A DNA stretch of 64,000 nucleotides from Dermanyssus gallinae (taxonomy: Eukaryota; Arthropoda; Arachnida; Mesostigmata; Dermanyssidae): contig QVRM01004003.1 in NCBI GenBank assembly GCA_003439945.1, positions 881,501-945,500 of the forward strand. The letters are read 5' to 3'. Below, one piece after another: positions 45,088 to 57,417 of the stretch (position 1 is its first letter; the number at the start of each line of letters is the position of its first letter). The position numbers and the translations under genes were made by a program. Under the pieces are notes generated by a model that searched no databases, had not been told where the DNA came from, and worked only from the letters and a program-made list of their open reading frames with translations.

Positions 45088-45575
45088 GCTCGCAAACTTA
45101 TAAAGCATTTTCTTTGCAAAATCCTTTCCCATCCGCTAATTCGCTAAACTCGGCTCCACCTCTTCGCAGCACAAGATCACGCTCTGGCTAAGCAGAAATT
45201 TTCTTCCTATGAAAACGTCCGAAGACGGGTAGTTAATCGGTTTGCCTCTAAAGATACGGACTTCGAAAGGTGTGTATGTCTAGCGAGAACCGTTACTTTA
45301 AATAAAATATCTTCATTCTTTATAGAATAAGAGACATTTGTTTTTGCTCAAAAAATCCGATGTCATATGCATAAACTGAGCATAACAGCATAGTGTTGCC
45401 TATCGAGGACGCGTCGCTTGTTGGAGGGCCGTATACGTTAACCTTCAAATGACGTGGCGTCAATTAGCATTTATCTGCCATCTCGTCAAGGAATTAAGTC
45501 CAAGGACAAACTCTTTCTTGGAGGTCAAGGACAATACTTTAGGCTTCGTGTCTGCGCAGGCACCGTGATAGCAAT

Positions 45576-45740
45576 TCAAATCCATATTACTTATCGATCG
45601 CGCACTACCAGAAATTATATGCCCCATCTTGCCCAGTTTGGGAGAGTGGCAGGTCTCAGCCCTGCCGAAGTGCAATGGCAAAGCCTCCTCCTGGGGTCTC
45701 CGCCTTCTTGATCACGGAGGGCCCGGCACCAGGTAAGTAT
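45576..45740 (-). ncRNA. U1 snRNA-like gene, right copy (canonical 5' end)
   Basis: On the minus strand it starts ATACTTACCTGG, a perfect 5' splice-site recognition end. Stem-loop I with GATCAAGAAGG, the U1A-site ATTGCAC (45,670-45,676) and stem-loop III (with one change, GGGCAAG) are present. The Sm site at 45,608-45,616 reads AATTTCTGG, with a C interrupting the U tract, which should weaken Sm-ring assembly. As in the left copy, stem-loop IV is not recognisable. The lesion pattern is opposite to that of the left copy. Confidence 0.85.
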
Positions 45741-45742
45741 TG

Positions 45743-45770
45743 ATTCAAATCAACTTCGGTTGATTTGAAT
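45743..45770. repeat. Hairpin abutting the right U1-like gene
   Basis: Identical to 27,227-27,254: a 12-base-pair stem with a four-base loop, immediately upstream of the U1 start on the minus strand. Confidence 0.8.
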
Positions 45771-46061
45771 ACCAAGCAATATGAGATATATATATATATA
45801 TATATAAATATATATATTGTGTCCCCATTACTGTGCCCCCCCTTATTGTGTTAATGGTTGCTGCCGCATTACCGCGCTGAACCGCCAGTGATAGCCGTTG
45901 ACGTAAATAGGTAAATAGGCAAGAACTCTGTTCTCTCCTGACGTCAGTTCGATTCATGTTCCAATCTTCTGGAGAAGAGACCATGCCTCGGGACCGGGTG
46001 TTTTGCGTAGCTGCCTGCGCATATGTTGCAGATATGCTAAACGGGCATTTAGAGATATTAC

Positions 46062-46064
<3 letters not shown>

Positions 46065-46122
<58 letters not shown>
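46065..46122. repeat. (TA)n, right arm
   Basis: About 58 bases. The left equivalent is 26,836-26,864, about half the length. Confidence 0.92.
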
Positions 46123-46125
<3 letters not shown>

Positions 46126-46260
46126 CTTCCAATGCCAGGCTTACAGGAGTTACGACAGAGTAAGTAAGCTAGACAGAAAGGACGGGTGGTTATATATGCT
46201 ATCTGTTTCTAGTGTTTAGGGGCCACACTGTGCCTTTTTGTACAACATAATGAAAGATGA
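46120..46260 (+). pseudogene. Collapsed six-Cys gene remnant, right arm
   Basis: Promoter-proximal sequence (gacagaaaggacgggtggttatatat) joins at about 46,200 directly to the family 3' flank (gtgtttaggggccacactgtgcc). Leader and coding exons are absent. Confidence 0.6.
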
Positions 46261-46639
46261 CGAACAGTCTAAAAAGCGTCATATGAATGCAATATTAGCC
46301 TTGGATTTCGCCCAAATGAATAACAATTATTTGATTTTGTATGTGCTCATTTGGCCATTTCCCATACAAAACTGACTAATAATATTTTTTTTTCGTGATA
46401 GACTTTGTATGTATTTTGTGATGACTAACAATTGCCTAACGATTGAACATCTCCGCTGACGTTGCGCTTTGTCATTGCATGACTGTAGGAAAGAAGCTTC
46501 CGAAGGAAAAACTTAATTAATAATATCTCATCCGACTGACCGCCGTACGACCAACATCGTGGAGCAATAATATATTCATTTGGGGAAAAAACGCAGCCTA
46601 TACAGACACATATGTGCGTTTTAGGGCCTTTCACTACGA

Positions 46640-47560
46640 AGCTACGGACGGTTAACCCATTAAACCCGAACTCCTACCTTTTAAAAAAGTATGAAAATGA
46701 AGCGCATGTATAGAAGCTGTATGGGATGGGGTATTTAGCTATCACACAACATAGGTACGAGCAACAACTCTACGGATTCTTGCTTAAAACATGTTGAAAG
46801 ACCAGACATAATATCGCCCAACTCAAGTACTTCCCTAGATGTCTAAAGTGGTCTAAAGCGGCGGCTCTAAGTTTGATGATGGTCATCGATGTTAACCATG
46901 TGAAATGTTGATCGTGTTCCAGCAGCTAAAGATAACCACTTAATGTCACACGTAGTTTTAGCTCAATTCACGTCATTGTTATCTGCCTAAATTAGACGCT
47001 TAATGTTTTTGAACGTTCCGCCCCAAAGAAACAGCAATACAATATGTCAGTAATGTCTCCATAATTAAACGAAAAGTAACGTCGGTCGGTAGGCCTTCAA
47101 GCAAGCACTGATTATCCAGTTCTGCACTTCAACGCCAGGTTAGCCTCTGAACCCGCCCATGTGCAGTCATGTTGCAGTGCAAGCCGACAAACGGTGGGCT
47201 GGTGTCACTATGAGAAATCACCACTTTGTTTGCATATGCACCCCTCCTTCAGCCGATGAAAATGCCCGCAGAGCTTGTGATGGACTGCATGAGTAGCATA
47301 TCGCGTGGCTAACTGACGGATATCGTGCAGAGGGTCGTTCCAGACCGGACTCCATCGCCCGCACATCGTAAAAATCACATTCGTGGAGACATTTGAATAC
47401 CACTAGTTCTGTTTGTCTAAAATGTCAGGGCCAGTTTTGGGAATTCAAAAGCAAAAGCGGTCTTATGCAGCCCGCACCATGTTCGCCCCTTTGGAATTCT
47501 CCTATACTTTGACTAGAATAGATGCAGAAAAGACAGTGCGATAACATGTTCCGTTGAATG
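46640..47560 (-). pseudogene. Degenerate LINE 3' end, right-arm copy of the U3 relic
   Basis: Reverse counterpart of 25,240-26,160, with the same broken frames. Confidence 0.5.
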
Positions 47561-48089
47561 ACAGAGATAAAAAAAGAGAGATAAAATTGTATATTTGCGT
47601 ATCAAGTAAAGCAGATATCTGTAGTATAGAGCTCCGTCAAACTGCTACAACAACCGATATCGAATTCGCAAAACCCTTGCCAGGTTGGACCTGAATTCTT
47701 GAAAATATGCATGTGCATATAAGGCACGACACATATACAGTGGTGCGTATACACCCAGCAGGTCAATAAATGGAGACAGCCACACGCCATGGTTACGTTT
47801 CCTGGTAAGCCACGACGTAAAGTAACGACACCCGTGAGAACACTTATACGGTAGTGCGTTAGCGGGAAGGCTTATTGGGGTGAGCTGATGTCGATAGACA
47901 GAGTGGACGGCTAAAAGGGAATACTTTTGCCTGTGCGTCGATTAGGCTGGTTGCGAGCTCAAGCAGAACGTGTAAGCAGTGAGCTGATATGCCGCAGGTT
48001 TTCGTCCGTAAACAGAAGTCCGGCGATTGTCTAACAAACCTCAGCCTCATCAACAACTGCTTCTGTTTCCCTGAAATTATACTCACTCC

Positions 48090-48410
48090 CTTAGATGTTA
48101 TATAAATCGTATACGCAAAAGCTAAAACACTCGACTGTCCTGGTAACGTTGAACATTTCGCACACAGCCTCGTAGACTTTAATCCTTAGCTCTTCACTTG
48201 GGCTAGTGGATGACAACGGATTCATCTGCAGTGCGCCAAGTTCAGAGCGCTGGGTTTCTCTGGGCTGTCGGCCATTTAAAAAAGCAGCGGACATTGTGGA
48301 GGAGTGGCGCGCTCACGCTAAGCGCTGATAGGCCAGCACTCTCCAGGTTAATTGAAATTCAGCAGCCAAGCTCAATATATATTAGATGTGCCGCAGGTTT
48401 TCGTCCGTAA
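48090..48410. repeat. Conserved 300-base block, copy 4 of 5
   Basis: Reverse-strand copy of the block at 24,470-24,783, with the 67-codon frame open at 48,294-48,091. Confidence 0.65.
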
Positions 48411-48550
48411 ACGGGAGTCCGTCGAGTGTCTAACAAACATCAGCCTCATCAATAAATTTTACTGTTTTCCTTGAAACCATAGTACATTGCAACTGCATTT
48501 TATCGACTTCATCTTATACACGGGACTTGGGCATATGTATATTGTATATA

Positions 48551-49446
48551 CAGGGTGTTTCAAAAAAGTTTTTTAATCGATAGTAAGACTTGTAGAGCTT
48601 GTTAAAGCAAATATTTTTTTCCAATGGAACGTGGCCTCTAAGAAGTCTTGTTTCGGAATGAAAGATAAAATGACTCTCAAAACTTAAAAAACACACCAAA
48701 TGCCTCAAAATCAATACACTATGACCACCCACAGCGCTCAAAACTAACACATTCAGACAGACGCACATTTCATGACGATTATTTTGGTACCAAACGTATG
48801 GCAATGCGCGCTGTGGTTGTGGAGTAATTAAGATTTTTCGGTGGGACGTCCAATTTAAGTGCATGTAAAATGACTGTGTGGCGACGTTTACTAAAGCCGA
48901 CGTGTCGCGCGACAGCCTCAGCGCGTCGCTAAACAGTCATTTATGCATACACTTAATCTGGGCATCCCGCCTAAAAATCTTAACTACTCCGCAACCACAT
49001 TGCGCATTGCCATAAGTTTGGTACCAAAATAACCGTCTTGTGAAATGTGCGTCCGCCTGAATGTGTTAGTTTTGAGCGATTGAGTGGTCTTAGGGTATTG
49101 ATTTTGAGGTATTTGGCGTGAAAGCTAATGAGAGAACTCCAAATTCCTTTTTAGCAAATTCTGTTCTAAACAACCATGTTGCATCTTCTGGCCGACGTTA
49201 TATGTTCTATGGAACAAGCAGAATTTTGCTTAGTTTCTGTATAGGCGCACTGGTTGTCTCGCAACAACACATTTTGTGCTCCTATGTCGGGTAAAAACAC
49301 CAGTGTCACAATTTGTAGTAATTTAACTCTCATTCCGAAACAAGACTACTTAGAGATTAGGTTCCATTGGAAAAAAAATATTTGCTTTAACGAGCTCTAC
49401 AATTCTTACTATCGATTAAAAAAAAACTTTTATTTGAAACACCCTG
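48551..49446. mobile_element. MITE-like element M3, right arm
   Basis: 896 bases between CAGGGTGTTTCAAAAAAG and its reverse complement, with the internal foldback near 48,900. This copy and that in U2 are the most complete. Confidence 0.8.
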
Positions 49447-49456
49447 TATATATCTA

Positions 49457-50934
49457 CAGGGTTGAACGTACAGGGGAAACGTTTTGTTTAGGAGTGAGGA
49501 TGAAATTGATAAAAGTCGTTATTCTGCCTTATTTTCTTCTACATAGTTGTACAAAATCTACGTTTGCGGGAGAACCAGTCGACGCATGAAGCAACCGATC
49601 ATACTAGTGTGTTCGGCGGAAACCACTTGCGCACGCTCAGAAACACACCAGCATTTGTTTATTATAAGAAGTGCTCAAAGTTCCGTCCGCCTACCACTAA
49701 ACAGGTTCTGTAGCGATTGCACAGGCTCTCTTGTACTCGTGTTAGACATTGTTTTAACGGCGGCAGCAGCGTTGAATATACGGTCGACCAGATCTTGACG
49801 CGATTCAACGGGGGTTTCGTAGACAAAACTCTTTAGGTAGCCCCACAAAAAAAGTCGAGGCTTGTTAAATCGGGGGATCGAGGTGGCCAAGCTATAGACC
49901 CGCCTCGGCCGATCCAGTGATTCTCGAATGTCTCGTTTAGGTATTCTCGAACCGTAGCAGAGTTGTGTGGCGGCATTCTCAGACGAACGCTTTCCAGGAC
50001 GCGTTCCTACAACTGGGGTAACGTATGGATCAAAAACGCACGATAGGCAGCTGCATCTAATCTGGCGGGAAGAAACACACCAGCATTTGTTTACGCTGAG
50101 CAGCTTCTGCGCGGGCTTTGATTCGCAGTTTGCGCGGGCTTAGATTCGAAGTTATTCGCAGTTCGCACGAGTTTCTATTGGAAGTTCGCGCGGGCTTTGA
50201 TTCGAATTTATTCGCAGTTCGCACGAGTTTCTATTGGAAGTTTGTGCGGGCTTTGGTTTCGGAATTCGCGTCATTCGAGGCGCGACACTGGTCGGACACG
50301 GACGACGAGAACAGCGGATTTGGTAGAACTCATTCTTCAAGAACTAGCCGAGCAGCCTTCTGTGAGCATTAGGGAGTTATCTGTGTATGCCGGAGTCAGT
50401 TCCACAATTGTGCAAAGGACACTGGCCGATGAAGGACTGCGTCCATACCGGTACCAGCGAATTCAAACTCTGCGACCCAGTGACTATCAGCTACGTACTG
50501 AATACTGTCGACAGTTTTTGGAGAAAGTGGAAATACTGGACAGGTTCCCTGCACTTGTTCTGTTTACGGATGAGGCTTCGTTTAGCCAAGATGGTGTGTT
50601 TAATGCACACACCACTTATTGGTGGGCCTACGAAAACCCGAATATGACTCGCGGGCATAATCGCCAGGATCGCTTTTCGGTGAATGTCTGGGCGGGCACG
50701 GTGGACGCCGAACGCACTAGTATGAACGGTTGCTTCATGCGTTGACTGGTTCTCCCGCAAAGGTAGATTTTGTACAACTATGTAGAAGAAAATAAGGCAG
50801 AATAACGACTTTTATAAATTTCAACCTCATTCTTAAACAAAACATTTCCGCGTCCTCCCTCCATAGGAAAAAAATATTTTCTTGCCGAGTTCTATCAAGC
50901 CTCGAAAGAAGTACATTTTGATAAGAATGACCCA
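49457..50934. mobile_element. MarA rearranged element, right arm
   Basis: It contains the transposase N-terminal half on plus (50,197-50,745; SVSIRELSVYAGV, LFTDEASFSQDG, WWAYENPNMTRGH, FSVNVWAG) and the C-terminal half on minus (about 49,890-49,675; FLWGYLKSFVYETPVESRQD). The order and head-to-head geometry match U2. A frameshift near 50,260 separates the extreme N-terminus. Confidence 0.8.
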
Positions 50935-50992
50935 ATATATATATACATATGTAGTACTGCTTTAATAATGCCTATATATGCACACGCATCAG

Positions 50993-53247
50993 AGTTCCTT
51001 ACAGAATCGGATGAGGAGGTTCGCCCTATAATTCGGGTGGACACAGCGCAGGCGCCCAGCGAGGATTCCGTCCAGACAACTCCGTCAGTGTATGCTGCTC
51101 GATGTGATGGAACTGAAAGCAAGCGGCGCGAGGACAAACTTTTTCAAGGGTCAGATCATAAAGGCACAGCTGCGGCTACCTCCCGCAATATTGACTCTCA
51201 ATGCGGAGGCGGTGACTCTGCGAAGAAGAAATCCTCACGCCGCTCCTCGTTGAAACCGCAAACGGGCTCTAAACGTGCTAAGACTAAGCATACGAGCATT
51301 CTGAAGGACCGTAAGTAACTAACCTACATTTTTCCAGGGCATCTTTAAAAGCTATAACGTAAATATTTAGAACGCATGGAGTAAAATAAAAACCTACAAT
51401 TTAGCGATTAATAAAAAACACCCTTCAGCCGCTGCATGTTGGACCATGTTGAACCAGAATGACAACAACTTGGCAGTGTCGAGGCATTACCATTGAAGCC
51501 AACATAATCGTTCTTACGAGAGAACGAGTGAACATAATCGAGGAGTACACGAAGTCATACTTGAAGAAGCCAAACACTACTATGAGTAAAAAATCGTTTA
51601 GTGCTCCACAATTTGTAACTTATTAACAATTAGTAAAAGACAAAACCCACGCTCTTACGACATGGGCTTGTCGGTCATCGATGTGTTTGCTACGAGTCTG
51701 CCATAGGCCCACGTAGTCTACCTTGAAGATAAAAACTTCTGAAGTGTGCTTGCCAGTAGGGTCACATTCCTATGGCAACTTAGGTGAGCCTACCGACACT
51801 AAACATATATTAAGCTCATGTACCTATCTTGCAAGGCACATTCATATGAAAAGACCCCAATAACAACGTCATGTTCTACTCTCTGTTTACGAGTCTGCAA
51901 AATTCCTTATAGAGGTTCTAATGTATGCAGCTGAAGTTGGAGTACAGGCGCAATTCTCTGTAGTTCAACGCTGTGTGTAATGCTTCGGATTGCGCGCAGC
52001 CCAATCCACGACATCTTGCGGCCGCTGGCCCAAATATGCGACCTTTATTTGTTCGTGTTAACGCCATGGCGGTGGTGTTATTAGGTGTTGGAGCAACCAT
52101 ATCCTCATGACGTAACTTATAGAACACCTAGAAATAACGAAAGCAAATTAACTGTTGCTGAGATGAAACGGTATTCTTACAAATCGAATTTGCCGATATG
52201 GTTAATCTTCATATCAATTTTCCAAATATATATATATATATATATACGCGCGTTTTTTATATAACTCTTTGCAGAACCAGGAATCAAGGACAAACGTTCT
52301 CGAGGAACAGATTACAGCAGCAGCACAGGTACGGTTACCCGCCGCTCTATTGACTCTCAGGACGATCGCGGTAACCTTACAAAAAGACGTCGCTCATCGT
52401 CGAACAAGCAAACGGGCCTTAAATATGTTAAGCCTAAGCGTACGATCATTCTAAAAGACGGTAAGTAATAGGCCCCAAATATATTAGAGGCAATGTTTAA
52501 AAACTATGTAATAACTCTCTAGAAAACATGAGATAAAATAAAAAAGCTAATTAAGCGATCAAATATTTAAAAAATAAGCGAAACTCGATCACGGGCTCAT
52601 AAACTCATCTTTAGTTCAGCATTTTTTTGTATGTGTCGTTAGCCCATGTGATTCCAATGAATAAAGATGCAGCAAACAACGATATATATATATATATATA
52701 TATATAGTGTCCCAACTAGGTTAACAAAAATAAATTACAAGGTTAACAAATTTCGCCATCACGTTTTACACATGTAGGTTTTTATAACCGGACGCCCACC
52801 AATTATGCCTACTACACCCAAAACCGTTTGAACAACGTATATAGTATGAACAGATTGAGATCAACTGCTACACCTAGATACCGTACAGTGTTGATAGAGG
52901 ATATAAAAAGTGTCTGGCATGGGTACAGATAGATAGCAAAAAAGAGGAAATAGCTTCAGCGCTGGTTGTAAAATCAAAGCCTTGGTTGAAATTTTTTTAT
53001 ATAGATACATGTTTTTAGGATAGAGTTATATGTGGCGTTCTACGCACTAACGTGGAACAGCGTCACCGGCCTGTCGCAGCGTATTGTGTGCTTAGCGGGA
53101 GACGAGGTGTCATTATAGCGTAGAATCACCTGCGTGTTGCTAGTGCTTTACCTTATGTAGCAGCTTTTTTTTAAACTAAAGTGTAAATATATATACAGCA
53201 GCGACGAGGCATAGCTACCTGGTCAGATTGCTCAGAGCGAATAATTA

Positions 53248-53280
<33 letters not shown>

Positions 53281-53545
53281 GAAGGTGAAATATTAATAAA
53301 ATGTTCTGTGAACGTGAGATATTAATATAATGTTCTGTGATGCTTATAGAACCTGTTTGTGCATTTGCTGCTTCAGCGTACATTGTAGAGAAGATCGTGG
53401 ACTATAAGGTGGTGCAGCAAGCTGATACATTTCGGGTGCGCTGGAAGGGCTGGTCGGCCAATCAAGATACGTGGGAACCTGCTAAGCATTTGTCGTCTGC
53501 AGCTAGCATTCTCATGATCGCCACATACCTCTACAGTGTCCAAAG
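50993..53545 (+). CDS. Chromodomain protein gene, right-arm copy (three internal exons)
   Basis: Exons A 50,993-51,310, B 52,275-52,460 and C 53,350-53,545 (318, 186 and 196 nt), identical in length to U1 and U2, with AG acceptors and GTAAGT or GTAAGC donors, phase 1 between exons. No stop lies in frame. Exon A starts EFLTESDEEVRPIIRV and ends TSILKDR. Exon B (DKRSRGTDYSSSTG to IILKDG) repeats the end of exon A in degenerate form. Exon C is the chromodomain (AYIVEKIVDYKVV, VRWKGWSANQDTWEP). The protein is probably nuclear and may read a methylated histone lysine. The 5' and 3' coding ends are not found, so expression is unproven. Confidence 0.77.
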
Positions 53546-54324
53546 GTAAGCCGCTTGTATACGCTCGGGCACACGCGAGCTCTCATACAAACGTATTGCG
53601 AGTGGCTAAAAAATCGTTACAAAGATGGCTACGGGAGTTTGCTAAAACGTTCTCGCAAAAAGCGTCCGAGCCTTTAAGGTCACTGGCAACAAACCGGCAA
53701 GCCTAGTTGCGCCTAAATTAAAAGTAACGGAGTAGCCGAGTTACATCGATGGCTTGAATCGGTGTAGACGTTTGTTCGTAATGTTTGTCGTCGTCATTTT
53801 TGATGATGACGACGTTGTAGGGTATTACGTACAAGTGTTGAAGAATAGATCAACAGAAGTTTAGCAAATGGTCCCTCAGAAGGCAGGCTTCGTCATGCAC
53901 GAGAAAACGCAGTGTAAGTCTTTCCATAGCTAGTTTGGTCGTTTGAGGTGTGACTCGGAACAAACTTCATGGACCCTGACGTGGATTCTCCTGGCAAGAG
54001 GCCGTTTGTCTAGCTTCATTGTCAGTAAAATCCGGAATTTCTTAACTAGGGTCTTTGTCATCGGGCATCGGGGTCTCTGGCAGAAATGTTTATTTCTCCA
54101 GTTTTTGTAAAGTAAATTACCCAATCTTCGTCGGGGCTGGGGCACTGGCGTCCTTAGGAATAGTAGTAATGACTTGTATAGACTTTCTACAATGAGCTCT
54201 ATGTGCTAACACTGATTAAGACGCAGTGTCTTAATTTCTTTAAGTTTTTAAAGTTTTCCTTGTTTCTGGGTGTCGGAGGAGTGCGGCGGCGGTTGTAACC
54301 CTCGTTAAGCAGATGTCTCGTTTC

Positions 54325-54949
54325 ATTCCAGCATGACGGTGCGCCGCCACACAACTCTGCTACGGTTCGAGAATACCTAAACGAGACATTCGAGAATCAG
54401 TGGATCGGCCGAGGCGAGTCTAGAGCTTGGCCACCTCGATCCCCCGATTTAACAAGCCTCGACCTTTCTTGTGGGGCTACCTAAAGAGTGTTGTCTACGA
54501 AACCCCCGTTGAATCGCGTGAAGATCTGGTCGACCGTATATTCAACGCTGCTGACGCCGTTAGGGCAATGCCTAACATATTTACACGAGTGCAAGAGAGC
54601 CTGTGCAATCGCTACAGAACGTGTTTAATGGTAGGCGGACGGAACTTTGAGCACTTCTTAGAATAAACAAATGCTGGTGTGTTTCTAAACGTGCGCAAGT
54701 GGTTTCTGTGCTAAAGCAGGTCAAGATGCTAGGAAGTATGCATGCCTTTGCTTTCGATATGGCTGTCGAAAAAGAAGTCTGTCGATATGGCTGTCTATGT
54801 AGAAGAAAGTAAGACAGAATAACGACTTTTATAAATTTCGTCCTCACTCCTAAACAAAACGTTTCCGCGTCCTCCCTTTATAGGGAAAAATTATTTTCTT
54901 GCCGAGTTCTATCAAACCTCAAAAGAAGTACATTTCGATACGAATGATC

Positions 54950-54952
<3 letters not shown>
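54325..54952 (+). mobile_element. MarA fragment: transposase C-terminus plus outer TIR, right arm
   Basis: Counterpart of 17,844-18,483. The plus strand reads through CCACAACTCTGC and SRSPDL-type sequence, then WGYLKSVVYETPVESRED and GGRNFEHFLE, and ends at the terminal repeat (TTCGATACGAATGATCCTG) beside (TA)n. Confidence 0.8.
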
Positions 54953-54984
<32 letters not shown>

Positions 54985-54987
<3 letters not shown>

Positions 54988-56165
54988 ATGGCCCGTGTAT
55001 AAGATGAAGTCGCTAAAATGCAGTTGCAATCGTTAATTTTAAAGTCGAAAACAAGTGCACCATGTTTCAGAACTACGCATTTGGAGGGCGAGGGAATCAT
55101 GTTATTTTCAGAACACCATCGAGCAATGCCATCGACAGCTGACTGCAGAGCAGCATGAAAGTCACTGGAACAAACAGTGTAATAAAGTTTTAAGTCATCT
55201 GCACATTTAAGATATTTGACATCAAGTGACAGGCGCTTATTAATGTCCAAAACAGAAATCGTGTATAGAACATCCCCCTTGAAGCACACCAGATAATGCA
55301 GGATATGGACAACTAAGTTTGGCATCCACCTCTACTTGAAAGTGACAGTCACTAAAAAATGGGTTCACTCATTGTACTATTTATATGTGAGTTTATAGAT
55401 TTTCCAATGTCTGGAGCAGAAGCGAGTAATTTCGTCAAATGCGCTCTTTTAGTCAAAATAAACGCAGTAAAACGTTTTTCGGGAATTTATAGGCATAACC
55501 TAGTCCTGGGTTATCTCCAAAGGCTGTGTACGTGTAGACCAATGGGTGGTGAAGTCGTGTTGGACAGAGTCAAGTGAGCGGTTTAAAATAAAGAACTTAT
55601 TTAAGTGGTTAACTAAAACTTTTTCAGAAATGCAGCATGGCATCTAGCGTTCTGAAACTGGCCGGTAGTTTGTTTCTCACAATTCGTTTTTGGGTTTTTC
55701 TTGTGTACAGGGGTGATATGACAGCGTCTAAAAAACTCGGGCACTGTGCCTTCGCTATAAGATCTTTTAAAAATTAGTTTTAGTGGCTCGGCAAAAAATA
55801 ACGCAGCATTTTTGCAAAAGATCAGAGGAAAGTTTTCATGTTTGGTATAAGGCCAGTCTTCGCTTTAAAACCAGAGAGAAAAGAGTAGGTTGCAAACTCA
55901 GACAAAGTAACCAAGTTATCTTGATGAGAAATGTTGCGTGGGTAATTTGCTACTGAACTGCCTGGCCCGGACGCACAGAACAGGGTAGAAACGTGCTCAG
56001 CGAGAATCTAAGCTTTTTGTGAGACAGTATCAGCCCCTGCAGGACCTAAATTGATGGGGAAAAGAGATGCATGTTCCCTTTGGTGGTTTATTGACATAGC
56101 GAAGAAAAAAAGAATTTCGTTTTTCATAGAAGCTTTGAATTCTATATTTTTGCAACCTCCCTAGT
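54985..56165 (-). pseudogene. LINE-C reverse transcriptase relic, right arm
   Basis: Reverse counterpart of 16,640-17,816, with the same CADD-mutated motif C ([13 protein letters not shown] near 55,218-55,180) and broken frames upstream. Confidence 0.75.
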
Positions 56166-56449
56166 CGGCGGACCTGTCTCCCCGTGACTCTTCCTCGAAA
56201 AAAAAAAATCGCAGGAGCAACTCAACTCAATTTCGGAAGACGTGTTTAACAATGATTTATATGTTCTAGTGTATTACTAATGTTTCTATTTTCATCTCGC
56301 TTTGTTTATAATTAAGCTCGGAAGCTTTAGTTACATAAAACAACAGGTTCACATGCAATTGTCGGGTTCACTGATGATGGAAACAAAAGTCCCTCTTAAT
56401 ACTGCAGTAGTTGACTCAAGTTATCTTCTTCGTGCTGATCTCGGTAAGA

Positions 56450-57215
56450 GCTTTAATGCAATGCCCGAATGGGGATTCGGATCAACCACACGATCATCGC
56501 GCACTCCCCCTTGAATAGCAGGAATAATCTGCCGTTGTCCCTGGCCTGGGGTATTTACTTCTTGTCGATAGCCGCCGCCAACGGTAACAGACAAAACAAC
56601 GGCTTCTAGTAGTCGCTAATCCAAAGCGACAGACTCCTTTCATCTTTTAGATAATTATATGGGTTTCATCATCATCATCGTCGCTGCCGTTTTGGCCGTC
56701 GCTATCAAAGAGTGTAAGAGACACCACATTAAACTCATGTTGAACGTTGCTGAAGGCTAGTTGTGAACTGCTTCAGTGCCATTTGTTTACCAGCCAGAAC
56801 GAACCGCTTCGTCTCCGTGGGGTCACATGTATGCGCGGACGTTCTTGTCGACCGGTTTTTGTGAGGTTACCGTGTTTGTTTATACTTTATGTATTTAGAT
56901 TTAAAGACGCGGGCGAGAGTCTAGGCTGCACATGTCCTGTCGATGTAAAGGTACCGTTTCTAGTTGCCGCTCTTCTCTGAGGGGTAGTAGACAAGTTCAG
57001 CCACCTTTCTTTTCTGGAGATCGTTTCCGGCTGTCAGATCATTGTAACCTTCTGGAGGTAGTTACGCTACCTGACATATCAATAACGTTATGCCTCTGCC
57101 AACAGGTAAACTGCAGGCCGCTGGCGTAATTATCACTGCAGATACCATCGATGACTGCCTAAAAAAGATAACTTGTCGACGGCGTTTCCTGTATGTACTT
57201 CCACTACCATCTAGT
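56450..57215 (+). pseudogene. Relic of the six-Cys secreted-protein gene, right arm
   Basis: Exon 1 at 56,659-56,713 (MGFIIIIVAAVLAVAIKE, GTAAGA donor, phase 1) and a terminal exon tail near 57,105-57,165 (LQAAGVIITAD, DDCL without the normal stop). The leader AACGGTAACAGACAAAACA is at about 56,580. Exons 2 and 3 and the TATA element are missing. It matches the U1 relic (2,490-3,140), whereas U2 has lost this part. Confidence 0.7.
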
Positions 57216-57230
57216 AGTACTTAAAACAAT

Positions 57231-57402
57231 AAAATCCTTTCGGGGCTGACTCTCAGCCAAGATTTAGCGAAATCTTCATCATTGCTTCACAGGCGGACCC
57301 CCACAAATACAAATGTGCAACGGTGGGGCTCGAACCCGCGCACCTATGTGTCTCCTCCGGTCGCGAGGCGCAGACGCATGCCACCACGCCACCGGACTCG
57401 AC
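57231..57402 (-). mobile_element. tRNA-derived SINE, right arm
   Basis: 172 bases, the counterpart of 15,973-16,144, flanked by AGTACTTAAAACAAT (57,216-57,230) and AGTGCTTAAAACAAT (57,403-57,417). Confidence 0.88.
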
Positions 57403-57417
57403 AGTGCTTAAAACAAT

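Noticed and set aside
45454..45711. 85-codon frame conserved between arms (also 27,543-27,286)
   Set aside because: It overlaps the U1 snRNA-like gene on the opposite strand. Conservation is explained by the RNA and by recent duplication, and the frame starts with GTG.
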